DNA from: Colocasia esculenta
Lineage: Eukaryota; Streptophyta; Magnoliopsida; Alismatales; Araceae
Direction of reading: 5' to 3'
DNA length: 64,000 nucleotides
Assembly (NCBI GenBank): GCA_014218235.1
Contig: CM024766.1
Coordinates: forward strand, 66,825,207 to 66,889,206
Shown: positions 1-11,268 of the stretch, piece after piece
Position numbering within the stretch: position 1 is the stretch's first letter
Layout of the letters: the number at the start of each line of letters is the position of its first letter
The notes under the pieces: model-generated
The model's input: the letters and a program-made list of their open reading frames with translations, nothing else
Databases searched by the model: none
Told to the model about the DNA's origin: nothing
Program-made: the position numbers and the translations under genes

Positions 1-2128
1 TGGCTAGTAGAGGTGTTGGCATAGGGGTGTTATTTGGTGGAGGGATGATGGGTGAGGTGACGGGGAAATAGGATGGTGAGGTGATGGTGGCAACATGGGG
101 TGTAAGGGAAGGAGGCGTGGTGGATGCAGGTGCGGGAATAGTGGGCGTGACGTGAGAAATGGCCAGGAGTTGGCCTACCTCATGATCGTCATCGAAGACC
201 CACTGGGCTTCTGGTGGTGCATGGTGGACAACGGGGTTAACATGCGCAGGCGGAGGCGGCGGAATTGGTTGAGGGTTCGGAGCGGGTTGGTGTTGTGGCA
301 TGGGATTACGGACTATGCCCAGGTCATTCGCCGGCTGCTGCGGCTGCTGCTGTTGCTGCTGGAAGGGCTGGTATTGTTGTTGCTGTTGCTGTTGTTGTTG
401 CTGCTGCGGCTGTTGTCGCCTCTGTTGCTGCTGCTGTTGCCTCTGGCCTTGCTGGTCCCTCAGAGTTTGGATCAACCTTTTCATTTCTGCCCAATCAATC
501 TGATTTTGCTCATGGAGATCATATATCATGTCCCGGAATTGGAAGCAATCAGACACATTGTGGCCCGGATGACGATGATAGACGCAATACTTTGTTTGAT
601 CGGCCGCCATATTCCAGTTCGCCTTCTCAGGAGGGAGTCTTAAAGCGTTTAGGGACATGAGGGCTGCAAAGACATCAGCTAGAGATTCAGGCAATGGAGG
701 GTATTGGGTTCTCTTGGGCCCATTGGGTTTCCTGGGTGCATAGCCATTTTGTGGTGGAGGGACTTGGGAGTATTGGCGCTGGTCTTGAGGAAGATTTTGT
801 CCTTGGGGAGGTGGCTGCCTATTGTTGCTGTTGTTCCAAGGCTGATGGGCTTGCTGGGTATAGGGGGACCTACCTACTGGGCCTTGAGGGTTGCTAACAG
901 CACCTACCTATTCATTGGTCTGGATCCCCTCGGTGACTGGGCCTTGCGGCTTCTTGGCATAATGGGCCTTGGGGGTCTCAAACATGGAATGTATGGGCGA
1001 GTCCTTAAGTTGGGTTTGGATGAAACGGGCTCGACTATACAATTGGTGCATGGTATAGATGTCGTTCATGGCCAAAATGGCTCGGTAGGTGGGTGTGGCA
1101 TTAGAGATCAATAGCTTTATTTTCTCTTCCTCAGGCATTGGGCAACGGACCTTGGCGGCCAATGAGCGCCACCGGTCGGCATAGGTGGAGAAATCTTCTT
1201 CTGGCTTCATCTTCTCGGCCACTAAATCCACAAAAGAGTATTCGGGTCCCACCCGATCCTGAAACTGCTGTAGGAATCTTTCTTAGACGATTTGGAAGTC
1301 CTCGGCTTCCTCGGGAGGCAAAGAATAGAACCATTCCAAGGCCGGACCATCTAATGATTTTCTGAACAGATACGCCATGAGATGGCGGTCATACTTGTGC
1401 GGCGCCGATTCATAGACGAAGTCCTTCAGGTGAACATAGGGGTCCCCTACCCCAGAGTATCGACGATATACAGGGAGTTCGGACTGGGGAGGCACCCGGA
1501 GGTATTGGAAGGATGGGAGGGCAATGTCAGCTACCTTCCGAGGATCAATTCGCCTCCGGAGGTCATGAAGCTCCTTCTTCATACTTGTCCACTCCGCCAA
1601 GAAATCAGAAGGGGATTGAATCTGATGCGCGGGGACAAGGGAGCGTGGTTGCTCAAAGGAATGAGACCTCTCGCGAGGGAGCGGAGCTGGCTCGGTCGTA
1701 TAATACGTAGTGGGAGGAGACCGAGGCCGAACCTCTCGTGGGGGGAGGTAGCTTGGTTCTGAAAAGTGAATGGCTCGAGGGCGGAGAGGCGTAGGGTCTG
1801 CCCCAGACGAAGAAAGGTGGGGGGCTGAAGCGACGCGAACGAAGGACTCCGCCGGTCGGGCTGGGTTCTGACCCCGGGGAGATAAAGGTTGTTTCCCCTT
1901 GGCAGCAGCTATGAACTCTCGGACCTGGTCCGGAGTGAGGTGAGGAAGGAGCTGGCTGAATTGGGAGTGAGGGTCATCATCCCCAGGAGGGGAAGGAGGA
2001 CGGGATTAGATCCCAGAAATAGAGGGAGGCTGGATATGCCCCGGGAGAGTGGCCATGGAAGGTTGGGCCACTTCCTCGAGCAGACCAAGGGGTAGGGCAT
2101 TGTCGGCAAGGACACGAAATTGGTCCAT
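1..2128 (-). pseudogene. gag: E gag, degenerate Tat/Ogre-type capsid/nucleocapsid
   Basis: Gag builds the virus-like particle and binds the element RNA. I chose the ATG at 2128 (MDQFRVLADN...); an upstream in-frame start is possible. The frame continues to the window edge. Order from the N-terminus: a Pro-rich head, a retrotransposon-gag domain (about 1600-900, with FLAEWTSMKKEL, LAYLFRKSLDGPALEWF-like text and EDFSTYADRWRSL), a modified zinc knuckle KYCVYHRHPGHNVSDC near 550-600, and a long Gln tract. Three in-frame stops are visible at 2006-2008 (TAA), 1283-1285 (TAA) and 908-910 (TAG), so no full Gag can be made. F carries a related Gag with the same knuckle type. Long plus-strand frames here are antisense shadows. 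Confidence 0.8.
321..450 (-). repeat. CAG/CAA trinucleotide tract coding poly-Gln in E gag
   Basis: On the minus strand this is an impure CAG/CAA run that reads as Gln with a few Arg, Pro, Tyr and Phe residues, just after the zinc knuckle. It is low-complexity coding sequence. On the plus strand it creates artificial Leu-rich, Ala/Val-rich and Cys-rich frames. Confidence 0.85.
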
Positions 2129-3299
2129 GTCGAAGAGGGGATTATGATACAGCACGAGGGTTGGAGGGGACTGACTCGGTCTCCCTAGACAATGACGCAT
2201 ACACCCTCTAACCAATTTGGGGGGGACACCTAAACTCTAGCACAACAAGAAAGACAGAGAGGAGAAGGGGGATCAAAGCACTCAAGTTGTCATGCTTACA
2301 ACGCAAATTTCTTAAGATTCGAACTTGACCTTTTAAGTGAATTGATTAAGGAGATGTCACTCGGCCATGCGGTCCCTGATGGGAGTGGACTCAAGTGCTT
2401 CGGTGTGACTAAAGGTGGTACACACTCACACGGGGGTGGCTTAAACTAAGGATACAGTGGGTACAACCAGCCCGGCGAACCGCAATGTGCGTACGGCCAC
2501 GGGGACTTACGGAGGTCCTCGGAAGGCGGGCCCGAGTCAGCCTACGAGTGCTCGTAGGTGAGAGGACTCACTCAACCAAGGGGGAATCTGACCAAATGGG
2601 ATGAACAGCGTATGCCCGGGACTAAATGTATGCAAGCATGGAGATGAGGAGCAAACAGGGTGACAAAAGAAGTCCTCGGGCAGAGTCGCGACGGCCAGAT
2701 ACGTCGCGACCCTATCGCGACAGAGCGGACTGCCGCGATAAAGACAGAGGCCCGAAAACGCACTGAGCCACCAACCAATTCAAACAAACTATCCTACCAA
2801 ACTAAGGAACATCAAGAGAAACTATAATGATACAACATGAATCAGGGAGCAGACAGAAACTGATACCCGGGTGAAAGCAATAACACACAAAGCCAACCTG
2901 TTAACGTGTCGTCTATCCCAACCGCGACCTTGTCGCGTCCGCTTCACCGACCGCGACATGAACTGAAAACTTACAGATGAAACTAAACGGAAAATCCGAA
3001 TCCTAACAGGGTATTATCGGGCAGAAACGCGAGCAAACATGATCTAGGCACTATAAGAAAGACGCATGATCTCATGGGCATCGAACAAAGAGGACATAGG
3101 GAATAGGAAGCACCAACCTGATGACGCGTCCCCGTCCTGCGACGCGACACTGTCGCGACACCGCGATCGGTCGCGATAATGACAGAGCAGGAGAAAAGAC
3201 AGGGAGTGAAGAACAAAGCCCTAACAAGACACTATAACGATACACAAACAAGGAAACATGGCAAGCAATCAATCAAAATCTGCCAGGGTGGCAATGAAG
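2129..3299 (-). other. E 5' leader with diverged ~219-bp tandem repeat
   Basis: This stretch lies between the primer site and gag and has no convincing coding frame. It holds a strongly diverged tandem repeat of about 218-220 bp (compare CAACCTGTTAACGTGTC near 2897 with CAACCTGATGACGCGTC near 3115). Each unit carries four CGCG words at a fixed 18-11-18 spacing: 2687/2705/2716/2734, then 2905 (decayed to CGTG)/2923/2934/2952, then 3125/3143/3154/3172. Long untranslated leaders are usual in Tat/Ogre elements; the repeat grammar is the unusual part. Confidence 0.7.
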
Positions 3300-3317
3300 G
3301 TCCCACCGTGATCGCCA
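3300..3317 (-). other. E primer-binding site (tRNA-Arg-like)
   Basis: On the minus strand this reads TGGCGATCACGGTGGGAC, six bases after the LTR end. It has the geometry of a tRNA 3' end (CCA, discriminator G, seven acceptor bases, T-stem CCCAC). It resembles the Arg-tRNA primer sites of Ogre-type elements as I remember them. The same sequence recurs in F at 19722-19739 and, with one change, at 53377-53394. Confidence 0.7.
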
Positions 3318-4142
3318 AAAGGTGTAATCACAGGGATTGGCTTCCCCTCGACACGGACATGGATATCAAATATGATGGCATGAAAATAGGAAAGTGATCG
3401 CCACCTAGGTAAGTTGCCTAATGATGTGAAAAGACAATGACTAACTTAAACTAGGAAAAGGAAGAGAACAGGAAGACTGACCTGGTGTCGCGGTCGTTAT
3501 GGCCGCCGCGTCTCTACTATCGCGTCAGTAGGGGTCGACGCGTCTTTGTCGCGTCACCCGAGGCCGTCGCGTTCTCTGAATGCGGGAGATTTGTTGTTGT
3601 GACCTTCTTCTAGTCCTCCAGCCGGCCAAAGCACCAGAGCTCCTCGTAGACGTTGCTTGCTTGCCTGCCAATCAAAAAGAAAACACAAAGAAAAGACCCT
3701 ATTAGAACATGTAAAGTGTAATATCTATTCTAAAAGACGTAATGAGATGGCAGATCATGGTGGGAACGCACCTGGGGTGGTTTTAAACCCCTGTGGGTGT
3801 GGGAAAACGTGGGTGGATGATAAATGTGCTCTATTTAAAAAGAACATAAAAATGCATGTAGAAATAGGGAGAAAGGAGTGAAGAGATGATGAGCCCCATT
3901 AGGGCGACTTCCTGGCATGAGTGCAGCTCCAATGATGTGCCAAGAGATCCAGGAGATTGCTGAAGTCGCCCTCTTCACGTTCCTTGCTCCATTAATGGTG
4001 AAATGAATGAGTTGTGAGGAGTGAAAAGTGAAGGAAAATGAGTGGAATGAATGGCTGCGTGGCTAAGTCTTGTTCAGAGGAAATTTTGGCAGCCCTTCGG
4101 GGTGATCATGAGGCTCTCCCCGTCCATGAGGAGGGGTCAAGC

Positions 4143-4150
4143 TTATATAG
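4143..4150 (-). promoter_or_regulatory. Candidate TATA box in E LTR
   Basis: The minus strand reads CTATATAA in the middle of the LTR, the usual place for the transcription start. This is motif evidence only. Confidence 0.4.
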
Positions 4151-4377
4151 AGCTTGGAGTGAGAAAATTGGGTATTATCTCCTCAAAAAGATGTGGAAAT
4201 TAAAAATGAGGGATAAAGCTCTATCAAAATCGGATGTAGAGTCCTTAGGGGGGCTTAGGAGAGTCCCTAGGGCCGAAAAAGTGCTTAAGGGGTCGGGATA
4301 AACCTCTTGGACCAAGTCAAGGTGCATGGGAGGATAAATAGGATGTGGTTATAGAGGCCAGAGATCTCGGTCCTTGT

Positions 4378-4519
4378 CGCGTCAGATCGCGGGGTCGCGA
4401 CTAGAGACGCGACGGTGCGGGGGGTCGCGACAGTGTTGCCCACGTGCATGGATAATGCATGGGCTGTCGCGGCGGCCTAACCCGTCGCGACTAGAGTCGC
4501 GGCGCCACGATGCGTCGCG
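4378..4519. repeat. CGCG palindrome array in E LTR
   Basis: Words of the type GTCGCGAC recur with CGCG cores at 4378, 4396, 4408, 4426 and again at 4468, 4486, 4498, 4516. Both quartets have spacing 18-12-18, with one extra core at 4388. The sequence between words differs, apart from a repeated CTAGAG. Two words 18 bp apart can pair as an 8-bp stem with a 10-nt loop. A similar group with cores at 3489, 3507, 3521, 3539, 3550 and 3568 lies near the other LTR end. Confidence 0.85.
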
Positions 4520-4750
4520 ACAAGGAATCCGAATTATTTTGGATTATTTTCTTTAACCACATGCTAAAATAGGAGTCAAATCCTCTAAGGACTCTCTCAA
4601 GTGATTGATTTCGGGATTTCAAGGCATTTTTAATGGATTAATGGGCTCAAATCAAGGCGAATGATGGGCTCAAGGTGAGTGACCAATTAAGGGCCCACTA
4701 AGATAGCAAGAAATGTGGTCCAACCCATTAGTCATAATCGGGTGTCTACA

Positions 4751-5475
4751 GGGAGTAACTCAATGGTGAAGTTTACCTCCCGCTCAGGTGGTATACCAGA
4801 TAATTCCTATGGAAACACATCAGGATAGTCCCTGGCTATTGGAATGTCTTCTAGGGTTAGTTTCTTCTTTTTAGTTGCCAAGACAGAAACTAGGAAAGCT
4901 TCACAACCCTGGTTGATCAGCTTAGAAGCCTTTAGGGAGGATATCAAGATAGGGTATTTGTGATAACGGGTGTCAAGTAGCGATAGAGTTGAAAAGTTTG
5001 GTCTTTTAAAAGTGACCCTCCTATGGCGACAGTTTACATCGGCATCATATTCAATTAGCCAATCGACACCCAAAATGGCATCATAACCCTTCATGTCTAA
5101 ACAAATAAGGTCGGTAGGGAGATTGTGTCCTCCAATTATAGTTTCACATTTCGGCAAGTAGTGAGTGAGTTCAGATTCTGAGACTAGTGGAGAGGCTACA
5201 GTGATCTTGGATTTCAAGGGTACAGGTTTGACAGGTAGAGTTGCAGAAAATGTGGTGGAAATAAATGAATATGCAGCTCCAATATCAATAAGCACAAATG
5301 CAGGTTGCGAGTGTATGAAAATGGTACCTTCCACCATACCCCCTTCCTCAGGTAGGTTAGCTTCTAGGACAGCATTAAGGCATCCTTGACGTCGTGGTAC
5401 ATTCGGGGCTTTGCTTGGTTGGTCCTTCATCATTGGATAGTCAGGAATACGGTGGTCATGACCACCACATCTCAA
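4751..5475 (-). pseudogene. pol: A' protease and start of RT (truncated by E)
   Basis: This frame follows the gag knuckle and reads through an aspartic protease into the start of RT. The active site reads LIDIGAAYSFIS, so the catalytic D-T-G has become D-I-G (residues 64-66 of the visible frame), probably inactive. Downstream text GYDAILGVDWLIEYDA is typical of Ty3 protease. A stop precedes the ELSGIPPEREVNF segment at about 4806. The sequence is cut at 4751 by the LTR of E. In the sister copy A the same text continues into RT at about 12480, so the rest of A' should lie left of the window. Confidence 0.8.
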
Positions 5476-6351
5476 GCATGCCCTGAGCTTCTTCCAACAT
5501 TCTTCAGCTCGGTGCTCTGGTTTATCACAGAATTTTCAGTTTTCGACCATCTGCCTACCTTCCACTTTGACTCTCTTTTCTCCAATAACATCTCTTCCGA
5601 CATTCGGCCTCTTTTTGTTGTTGTTGATGTTGTTGTTACGAAAAGTTGGAGCAATATTAGGTGCTCCCTTCTTGATGAAGACCAGCTTGGAGTTGTCCTT
5701 GCCCCTCATGCCCTCTACTTTGGCCATGGTGTCTTCTACCAGCTGAGCTCTTTAGACCATCTCAGTGTAAGTTTGAATGTTGTGTGGTCCGAGCCTTTCA
5801 ATGAACATGGACCTGAGCCCATCCATGAACCGATTTGCCTTAAGTCTTTCAGTTCCCACCAAGTGTGGGGCATACATAGCAAGACGCGCAAACTGAGCCT
5901 CATACTCAGCCACGGACATTCCTTTCTGCTTCAGTGCTGCAAACTCCGCTGCCTTCTTATCCTTGACTCTCTTAGAGAAATACTTTCCCCGGAATATCTC
6001 CAGGAATCCGGCCCACTCCAGTTCGCCAACATTAGGCTGGTGGGCCGATGTGGCCTTCCACCATGCTCGGGCATCCTTAGTGAATTGGAAAGTGGCCAGT
6101 ACCACTTTTTCCCTATTAGTGCATTGCATGACTTGGACGATCCTTTCTATCTCCTCCTGCCAGTTCTCTGCTTCATCTGGATCAGGGGATCCAGAGAAAC
6201 GAGGAGGGTTCAAACTCCTAAAATTGCAGTGCAGATCACCGGCTCCATTTCTAACTACAGCAGCCTGATTTCCAGCCTGAACCACATTTTGCAAGGCCTG
6301 AGTCAATCCAGCTACTGTTTCTTGCATAGCTTGCCATTGGTTGCAAGCCAT
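5476..6351 (-). pseudogene. gag: A' gag
   Basis: The ATG at 6351 begins MACNQWQAMQETVAGL. A retrotransposon-gag domain follows (LNPPRFSGSPDPDEAENW, KVVLATFQFTKDARAWW), then a basic linker and a C-x2-C-x4-H-x4-C knuckle. An in-frame TAA replaces a Gln codon present in copy A (MVQRAQLVED), near 5751. The first knuckle Cys codon TGC is now TGA, near 5534, so the knuckle is broken. The sequence is otherwise colinear with A gag at 12803-14008, and each copy has its own lesions. The 324-codon plus-strand frame across this interval is antisense. Confidence 0.85.
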
Positions 6352-6571
6352 TGCAGTTGAGTGTAAGAGTTATGAGGGTTCCTGAGAAAAGGTTGGAAAC
6401 CAATTAATGTCTCTAGATACATTATCAGAGTCAATGGGTAGGAGTGTTTAATTCTTGCTAACATATTCCCAGTCTCTACCCATTCTCACCAGGTACTGTA
6501 TTTAATTTCCATGACCTAGGTTCCATAGGTATCTCCTATTCTTGAGACATATATCCTATTTGGTATTCCTA

Positions 6572-6584
6572 GGCTCTGATACCA
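6572..6584 (-). other. A' primer-binding site (initiator Met tRNA)
   Basis: The minus strand reads TGGTATCAGAGCC, the standard plant Met-tRNA primer site. It lies six bases inside the LTR border at 6591. Together with the gag that follows, it shows that the adjoining LTR serves A' as a 5' LTR. The 6352-6571 interval between gag and this site is untranslated leader. Confidence 0.9.
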
Positions 6585-6590
6585 CTAAAC

Positions 6591-9500
6591 TGTCATGTCT
6601 CGAGAATTAAGCAGCAGATATTTAATGCGGAATAATTCCAGACGATATCTCAAGATGTGAACAGTCGGCAAATAAGCCTCTAGCTAGCATGCACTAAATG
6701 TATAACAACATACATCATCATAGGGCCCAAATATTGAACTCAATATAAATTGCATTCAAATCTCAACTTATTGTATTCAAATGAAAACTAATACAGGACT
6801 AAGACTCAATAAAAGGGAAATTATATAATACCTCACTTCCTACTACATTGTTCTAACCCTCAAAATAAACTAACTATAGATGGACTCATAATTGGAATGC
6901 TCATCACTCGGACGCATTCCCATCCTCGACTTACTCTTCCTCTTGAACTTCATAGTCACCTAGATTGGGTAAAAGTAGGGGATGAGCAAACTAGCCCAGT
7001 GGGATTTATATCTCAATGTGCGGGCAATGATATAAGTGATTAGCAATTTAGAACTAGGTAAGCACGATGAATGTCATGATATGCATGTACGAATAAAACT
7101 CATTAAAACATAATACATGAAACAAGCTAGATAGAGTGATCATGATAGAACAAGATTTTAGAACAAGATGACAAGATAGAACTAGCAACAGATCACTTTG
7201 TACAAGCACGCAAGATTTCACTTGATGTCAATAGTTTTCAAGAACGCAAGATATCACTAGTTGCATTAAATGTAGGATAGCCATATCACGCAAGCAAGTA
7301 AGCAAGAATGTACGAGCACGATCAAGTAACACTAATTAGGCACGTAGACACTAATGTACACCAAGAAAAGATCCATCAAGAATGTACACCAGGACACGTG
7401 TATGTGGTTATTGTATCTATCATTCAACACGCACGCACGACTCCCAGCGCAGATGCAACGCCATTAATCATTATACCCCATGGTTAACAGTATATTTATG
7501 ACTCTCCGTCCTTGAGGCTAGACTGGAGCCCTTGGACACTCGCCGTGCCCGGTCAACATCTCATGTAAAATTTTAAATGTAGATACCCACAGTCATTAAT
7601 AATGGCCAATGAGAGTTTCAATAAGTAAGCATGTGTAATGTCTTGTTCATGATGATGATGGGAACAAGTAATAAGTAATTGAACATGATTCCATGATAAC
7701 AATGGTCAAGAGATAAATTTGGCAGCATAACAGCACGATTTATACTTTAGTTCAATCTTTACATTAATGGCTTTAGTCTAGATTGTAAATCACATTGACG
7801 AGAACAAGAAGAGAAAGGAAGTGCACGCTATCTCCAGGGAACTTCAATGGTACAACCAACTCGTCGGCCATGTGGGAATCCATGGTCAGAGGAGATTTAC
7901 GGAGGCCATGGAGAAAAGGTCGCTAGTCTACCGATTCGGAATGACCGGTAGAGAGTTTCCAATTTCCCAAGAAAGGGCTACCTAGATGTGCAAGTGTGTA
8001 GTGATGTACGCGTCTCAATTCACGGTCTCAAACTCGCGAAAAACACTTAACATGATGGCATGCAATGGACAATGTATTTAACTACACATGGGTTTACAAG
8101 ATTTTAAGATAATAATTATCATTTAAATCAAGCTAGAACGGTAACAAGAGTAAATCGCAAGTTTCATGAATGATCATATCATTAAGAAAGCAATTAGAAT
8201 AATATTCATGTAATTAAGGCTTTTTAAATGGGTTAATCAATTTTAAGCCATTAAATAAACCATCATGCAATGATCAGACCTAAGACATGTGAATTACACG
8301 CTAAATATCATATTTAAACAGACCTCAGGTATAGCAGTAAGTCTTGTAAAAGAAATAGGTGGGGTTTCTTGAAAAATCCTTAGGTCGCGACGAACCCTTG
8401 TACGGATCGCGACGGGGACAGATCAGAACGCGACAGTGCCTTGTAAGGATCGCGACAGGCTTGTCGGATCAGGCAGGCAGTTCGCGACGGGTTCATATGA
8501 AGAAGGCGACATGGCTGTCAGACCCAGAGGTCAGGTCGCGACGGCGGTCCGGTCGCGATCAGATCACGATGGAATTCTTGTCGCGATCTGCCTGAGAACG
8601 TGGCCTATCGAGCCATCGCGTTCTCAGGTCCTTGGCCTGTGTCTGCCAGAGAAAGGACAGCGCTTTGGATTACGGACCAGACTTTCCCTCTTTTGACATA
8701 GGGTTGTTCTAAAATTAAGAACAAATTGTACAGTGCATGAAAAATAACAAAACCCATTTTAAAGTAACCTAGACATGCAAGGGTGCTTCCAGTAAATCAA
8801 AATTAGAAAACAATGATGGTTTCAACAGGCTTTAATCAAGTCCAACACAAACGTAAAACCAAGTGCAACCTGAAAATGTAGTATCATGCAGTGACCCTCT
8901 TAACATGCTTAGAACTCTCGAACTATTGACATTTAGACAAAATGTACAACACAAGACATGACTAGGAAAACTAGTAGAAAAACATTCATGTTGTGGGTTT
9001 GCTCTAATTTGGTCTTGAATCACATACAACATATAAAGAACGGGAAAAACCCTAACAGTGCGCGACTTTGGCAAAACGCTTATAATGCAAAATCTACTCA
9101 TTGAAATTCGTTGAAACCAGTGGGAAACGAAAGTTAACTTGATGATCTACACCTTTGTATAGGATATATTAAGGTTTGGCCCAAGAAAACCTTCCTTCTG
9201 GGTTGAAGAAGTCCTATTTTTCCAGAAAACCCGTGTTCAGACCACTTGGAGGAAAATGCTTAATACTCCATGTATACTACATGGAATTTAGGCATTCCAC
9301 TTGGGTTAGGACATAGACTTGACCCTATTTCCAGGGGTATAAGCCTTGCAAGGTTTGGTTTAGGGTTGGCCTACCTTTGATCTTCTTCAAGTGGACGGTT
9401 TGTGCAGGTCGCAGCAGACAAACGAGGGAAGAAGATGTCCTTCTTGTGGTCGATCCACAGCTCCCCAACCCCCAAGAGCTCCTCCACATGACCCCAGCAA

Positions 9501-10345
9501 GTTGTAAACTCGTTCCTAGGGTTTGGGTGAAGAGTATTTAAGCAACCAAGGTTTTTAGGAGTCCTATTGTAACTAGGAAAGAAGGGTTGCGGGATTGGCT
9601 TGTGTCTTTCCAAAATTTGAGGATCTCTCCCTCCATTAGAGAGTCTTGGCCATCAAGCAACCTCCATGGGTGGGTAGGCTCGAATTTGGGTTGCCAAGAG
9701 TGCAAGATCTCTTCCTAATTCAACTCTAACAGCCACTTTTTAATTTCAGCTAATTTAAGCTGCGAATTTCCATGCATTTTCTAGCTTCATTTGATTTTTG
9801 GGTCATATGTGGTCCATTGGCCCAATTAAGATATTGGTTCATTAATATATAATGTTGGGAGTCTCTCCAACACTTTTATTAAATTTTTGCTTGCGTCGTA
9901 TTTTCTTGTTAACGGTTTTCCGACTTATTTCCTAATTTGGATAATCGGTCAAAATAACTCTTAAACTTAGTCCAAATGATTTTTATTGACCCAAATTTCT
10001 TGATGGGTCATTAGAGGATATTATTTTAAGTCTGTGTATGATTTTTATTTAATTTTATGACTCATCCAAGTACGTGTGATAATGATTTTTTGACTTATTC
10101 ATGAATTATGATAATAAGTCATGAAACACTTTAAACTTGGCTAATCCGGTTTTTCTTGGCACAAATTTCTTTGTGGAACATTTAGGAATATTGTTTGGGG
10201 TTGATTTATCATTTTTACGGATTTTTCCGATGTGTTTTAGCACATACGATAATGATTCAGATGTTTTAAATATTTTGATATTATAGAAATTATTTAATTC
10301 TATTTATTTGAATTTTTATATAGTTAAAATTTCTGGGGTGCTACC
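6591..10345 (-). repeat. LTR shared by A (downstream) and A' (upstream)
   Basis: This LTR is colinear with 14247-16775 but is about 1.2 kb longer, because the other copy lacks sequence equivalent to about 6665-7880. The minus-strand start TGTAGCACCCC at 10345 is mutated to GGTAGCACC and is fused directly to integrase codons of A without a polypurine tract. The minus-strand end (...TGACA, 6591) is followed by the A' primer site. In the stretch I compared by eye (8386-8490 against 14832-14935) about one base in ten differs, so the copies are old. No host gene lies inside; an 80-codon frame at 9371-9613 is discussed among rejected items. Confidence 0.85.
8386..8620. repeat. CGCG palindrome array in the A/A' LTR
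   Basis: CGCG cores of TCGCGAC words stand at 8386, 8408, 8429 and 8451 (spacing 22-21-22), at 8483 with a decayed partner near 8505 (22), and then at 8537, 8554, 8565 (CACG), 8582, 8599 (CGTG) and 8617 (17-11-17-17-18). The last part forms a long inverted repeat, CCTGAGAACG...CGTTCTCAGG. The other LTR keeps the first spacings at 14832, 14854, 14875 and 14897 despite point changes. Confidence 0.85.
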
Positions 10346-11256
10346 AGAGGTAAGTGTTCATGCCAGCTACCTCCAAAATCTAGGACACATGCCCTGAGCA
10401 TATCTTCAATCACCTGGTTGGTTCTCTCCGTCCGACCATCAGTCTGTGGATGGAATGCCGTGCTAAAGTTTAGTTTAGATCCCAAGGAATAGTGCAGTCC
10501 TTTCCAAAAGTGGGATGTAAACCTAGGGTCTCTATCAGAAATGATGGACACTGATACTCCATATAATCTCACTATTTCCTTCACATACAATGCGGCCAGA
10601 ACATCTACTGACCACTTATTCTTCACTGGCAAGAAGTGAGCCGACTTAGTTAAGCGGTCGACAATAACCTAGATACCATCGAATCCACCTCTAGATTTGG
10701 GTAGTCCGAAAAGAAAGTCCATCCCTATACCTTCCCATTTCCTTGTCGGGATTTCTAGGGGTTTGAGTTTACCTTCGGGTCGCAAGTGTTCCGCCTTGAC
10801 CTTTTGACATGTTAAGCATCGGGTGACATATTCCGCCACCTCTCTCTTCATATTAGGCCACCAAAAGCTTCTTTTCAAATCTTGATACATTTTGGTAGTT
10901 CCAGGATGAATGGTATACCTGGTCTTGTGAGCCTCATCCATAATCATTTTCTTTGTCTCTGCATGGTCGAGTACACAGACTCGATCTTGGACCAATAGTC
11001 TTCCATCTTCAGTTAATGAGAAATCCGGCCGCTGGTCTAGATTAGCCTTAATCTCCACAAGTACAGGGTCATTGTCTTGGAGTGTTGTGATGTCCACCAA
11101 TAGTGTAGGTTGTGCTCTAACACTAGCAACAAGGCATCCCTTCTTTTTGATGTCAGCATCAATATTTAACTTGGCAAAGTCTTCTAATAACCTCCATTCG
11201 TCCACCATTAAACTTGACAATGTAATCATTGGCTTTCTACTTAGAGCATCTGCCAC
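10346..11256 (-). pseudogene. pol: A integrase, truncated by LTR fusion
   Basis: Integrase inserts the cDNA into the host chromosome. The zinc domain is present (EAHKTRYTIHPG ... CLTCQ, an HHCC pattern). The catalytic core keeps all three acidic residues: D in IGMDFLFGLPKS, D in SIISDRDPRF and E in HPQTDGRTERTNQ. A TAG replaces the Trp codon of the usual DGIWVIVDRLTK text at 10669-10671. The protein stops at GGSWHEHLPLV, where the LTR begins, so the C-terminal GPY/F region and any chromodomain are lost. Confidence 0.85.
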
Positions 11257-11268
11257 AGCATTTGCTTT

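Larger units (their letters stand above)
1..4750 (-). mobile_element. Element E: Tat/Ogre-like Ty3/gypsy LTR retrotransposon, 5' part
   Basis: Reading on the minus strand, the order is LTR, primer-binding site, long leader, gag. The 5' LTR starts TGTAGACACC at 4750, where it abuts protease-RT sequence of element A', so E is inserted in A'. The rest of E, including any pol and its 3' LTR, lies left of the window, so the target-site duplication (expected to begin GGGAG at 4751) cannot be tested. The Tat/Ogre assignment rests on the Arg-like primer site, the TGTAGACA LTR start and a Gag with a C-x2-H type knuckle. E is related to F by these features but is clearly a different family. Confidence 0.8.
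3323..4750 (-). repeat. E 5' LTR
   Basis: The minus strand starts TGTAGACACCCG and ends GATTACA, followed by the primer site. The start is also the exact border with A'. A second LTR is not in the window, so the borders rest on TG...CA, the primer site and the break in A'. The LTR carries dense CGCG arrays at both ends (3489-3571 and 4378-4519). Confidence 0.8.

Noticed and set aside
95..660. Plus-strand frames rich in Leu, Ala/Val or Cys near the left edge
   Set aside because: They are antisense or out-of-frame readings of the CAG/CAA tract in E gag.
5386..6360. 324-codon plus-strand frame, with a similar shorter one at 13095-13589
   Set aside because: Both are antisense to the gag of A' and A, which carry recognisable domains on the minus strand.
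9371..9613. 80-codon minus frame in the LTR, kept open also at 15801-16043
   Set aside because: About one residue in seven differs between copies, as expected from neutral divergence at the DNA level, and no domain is visible. Open frame in both is probably chance.
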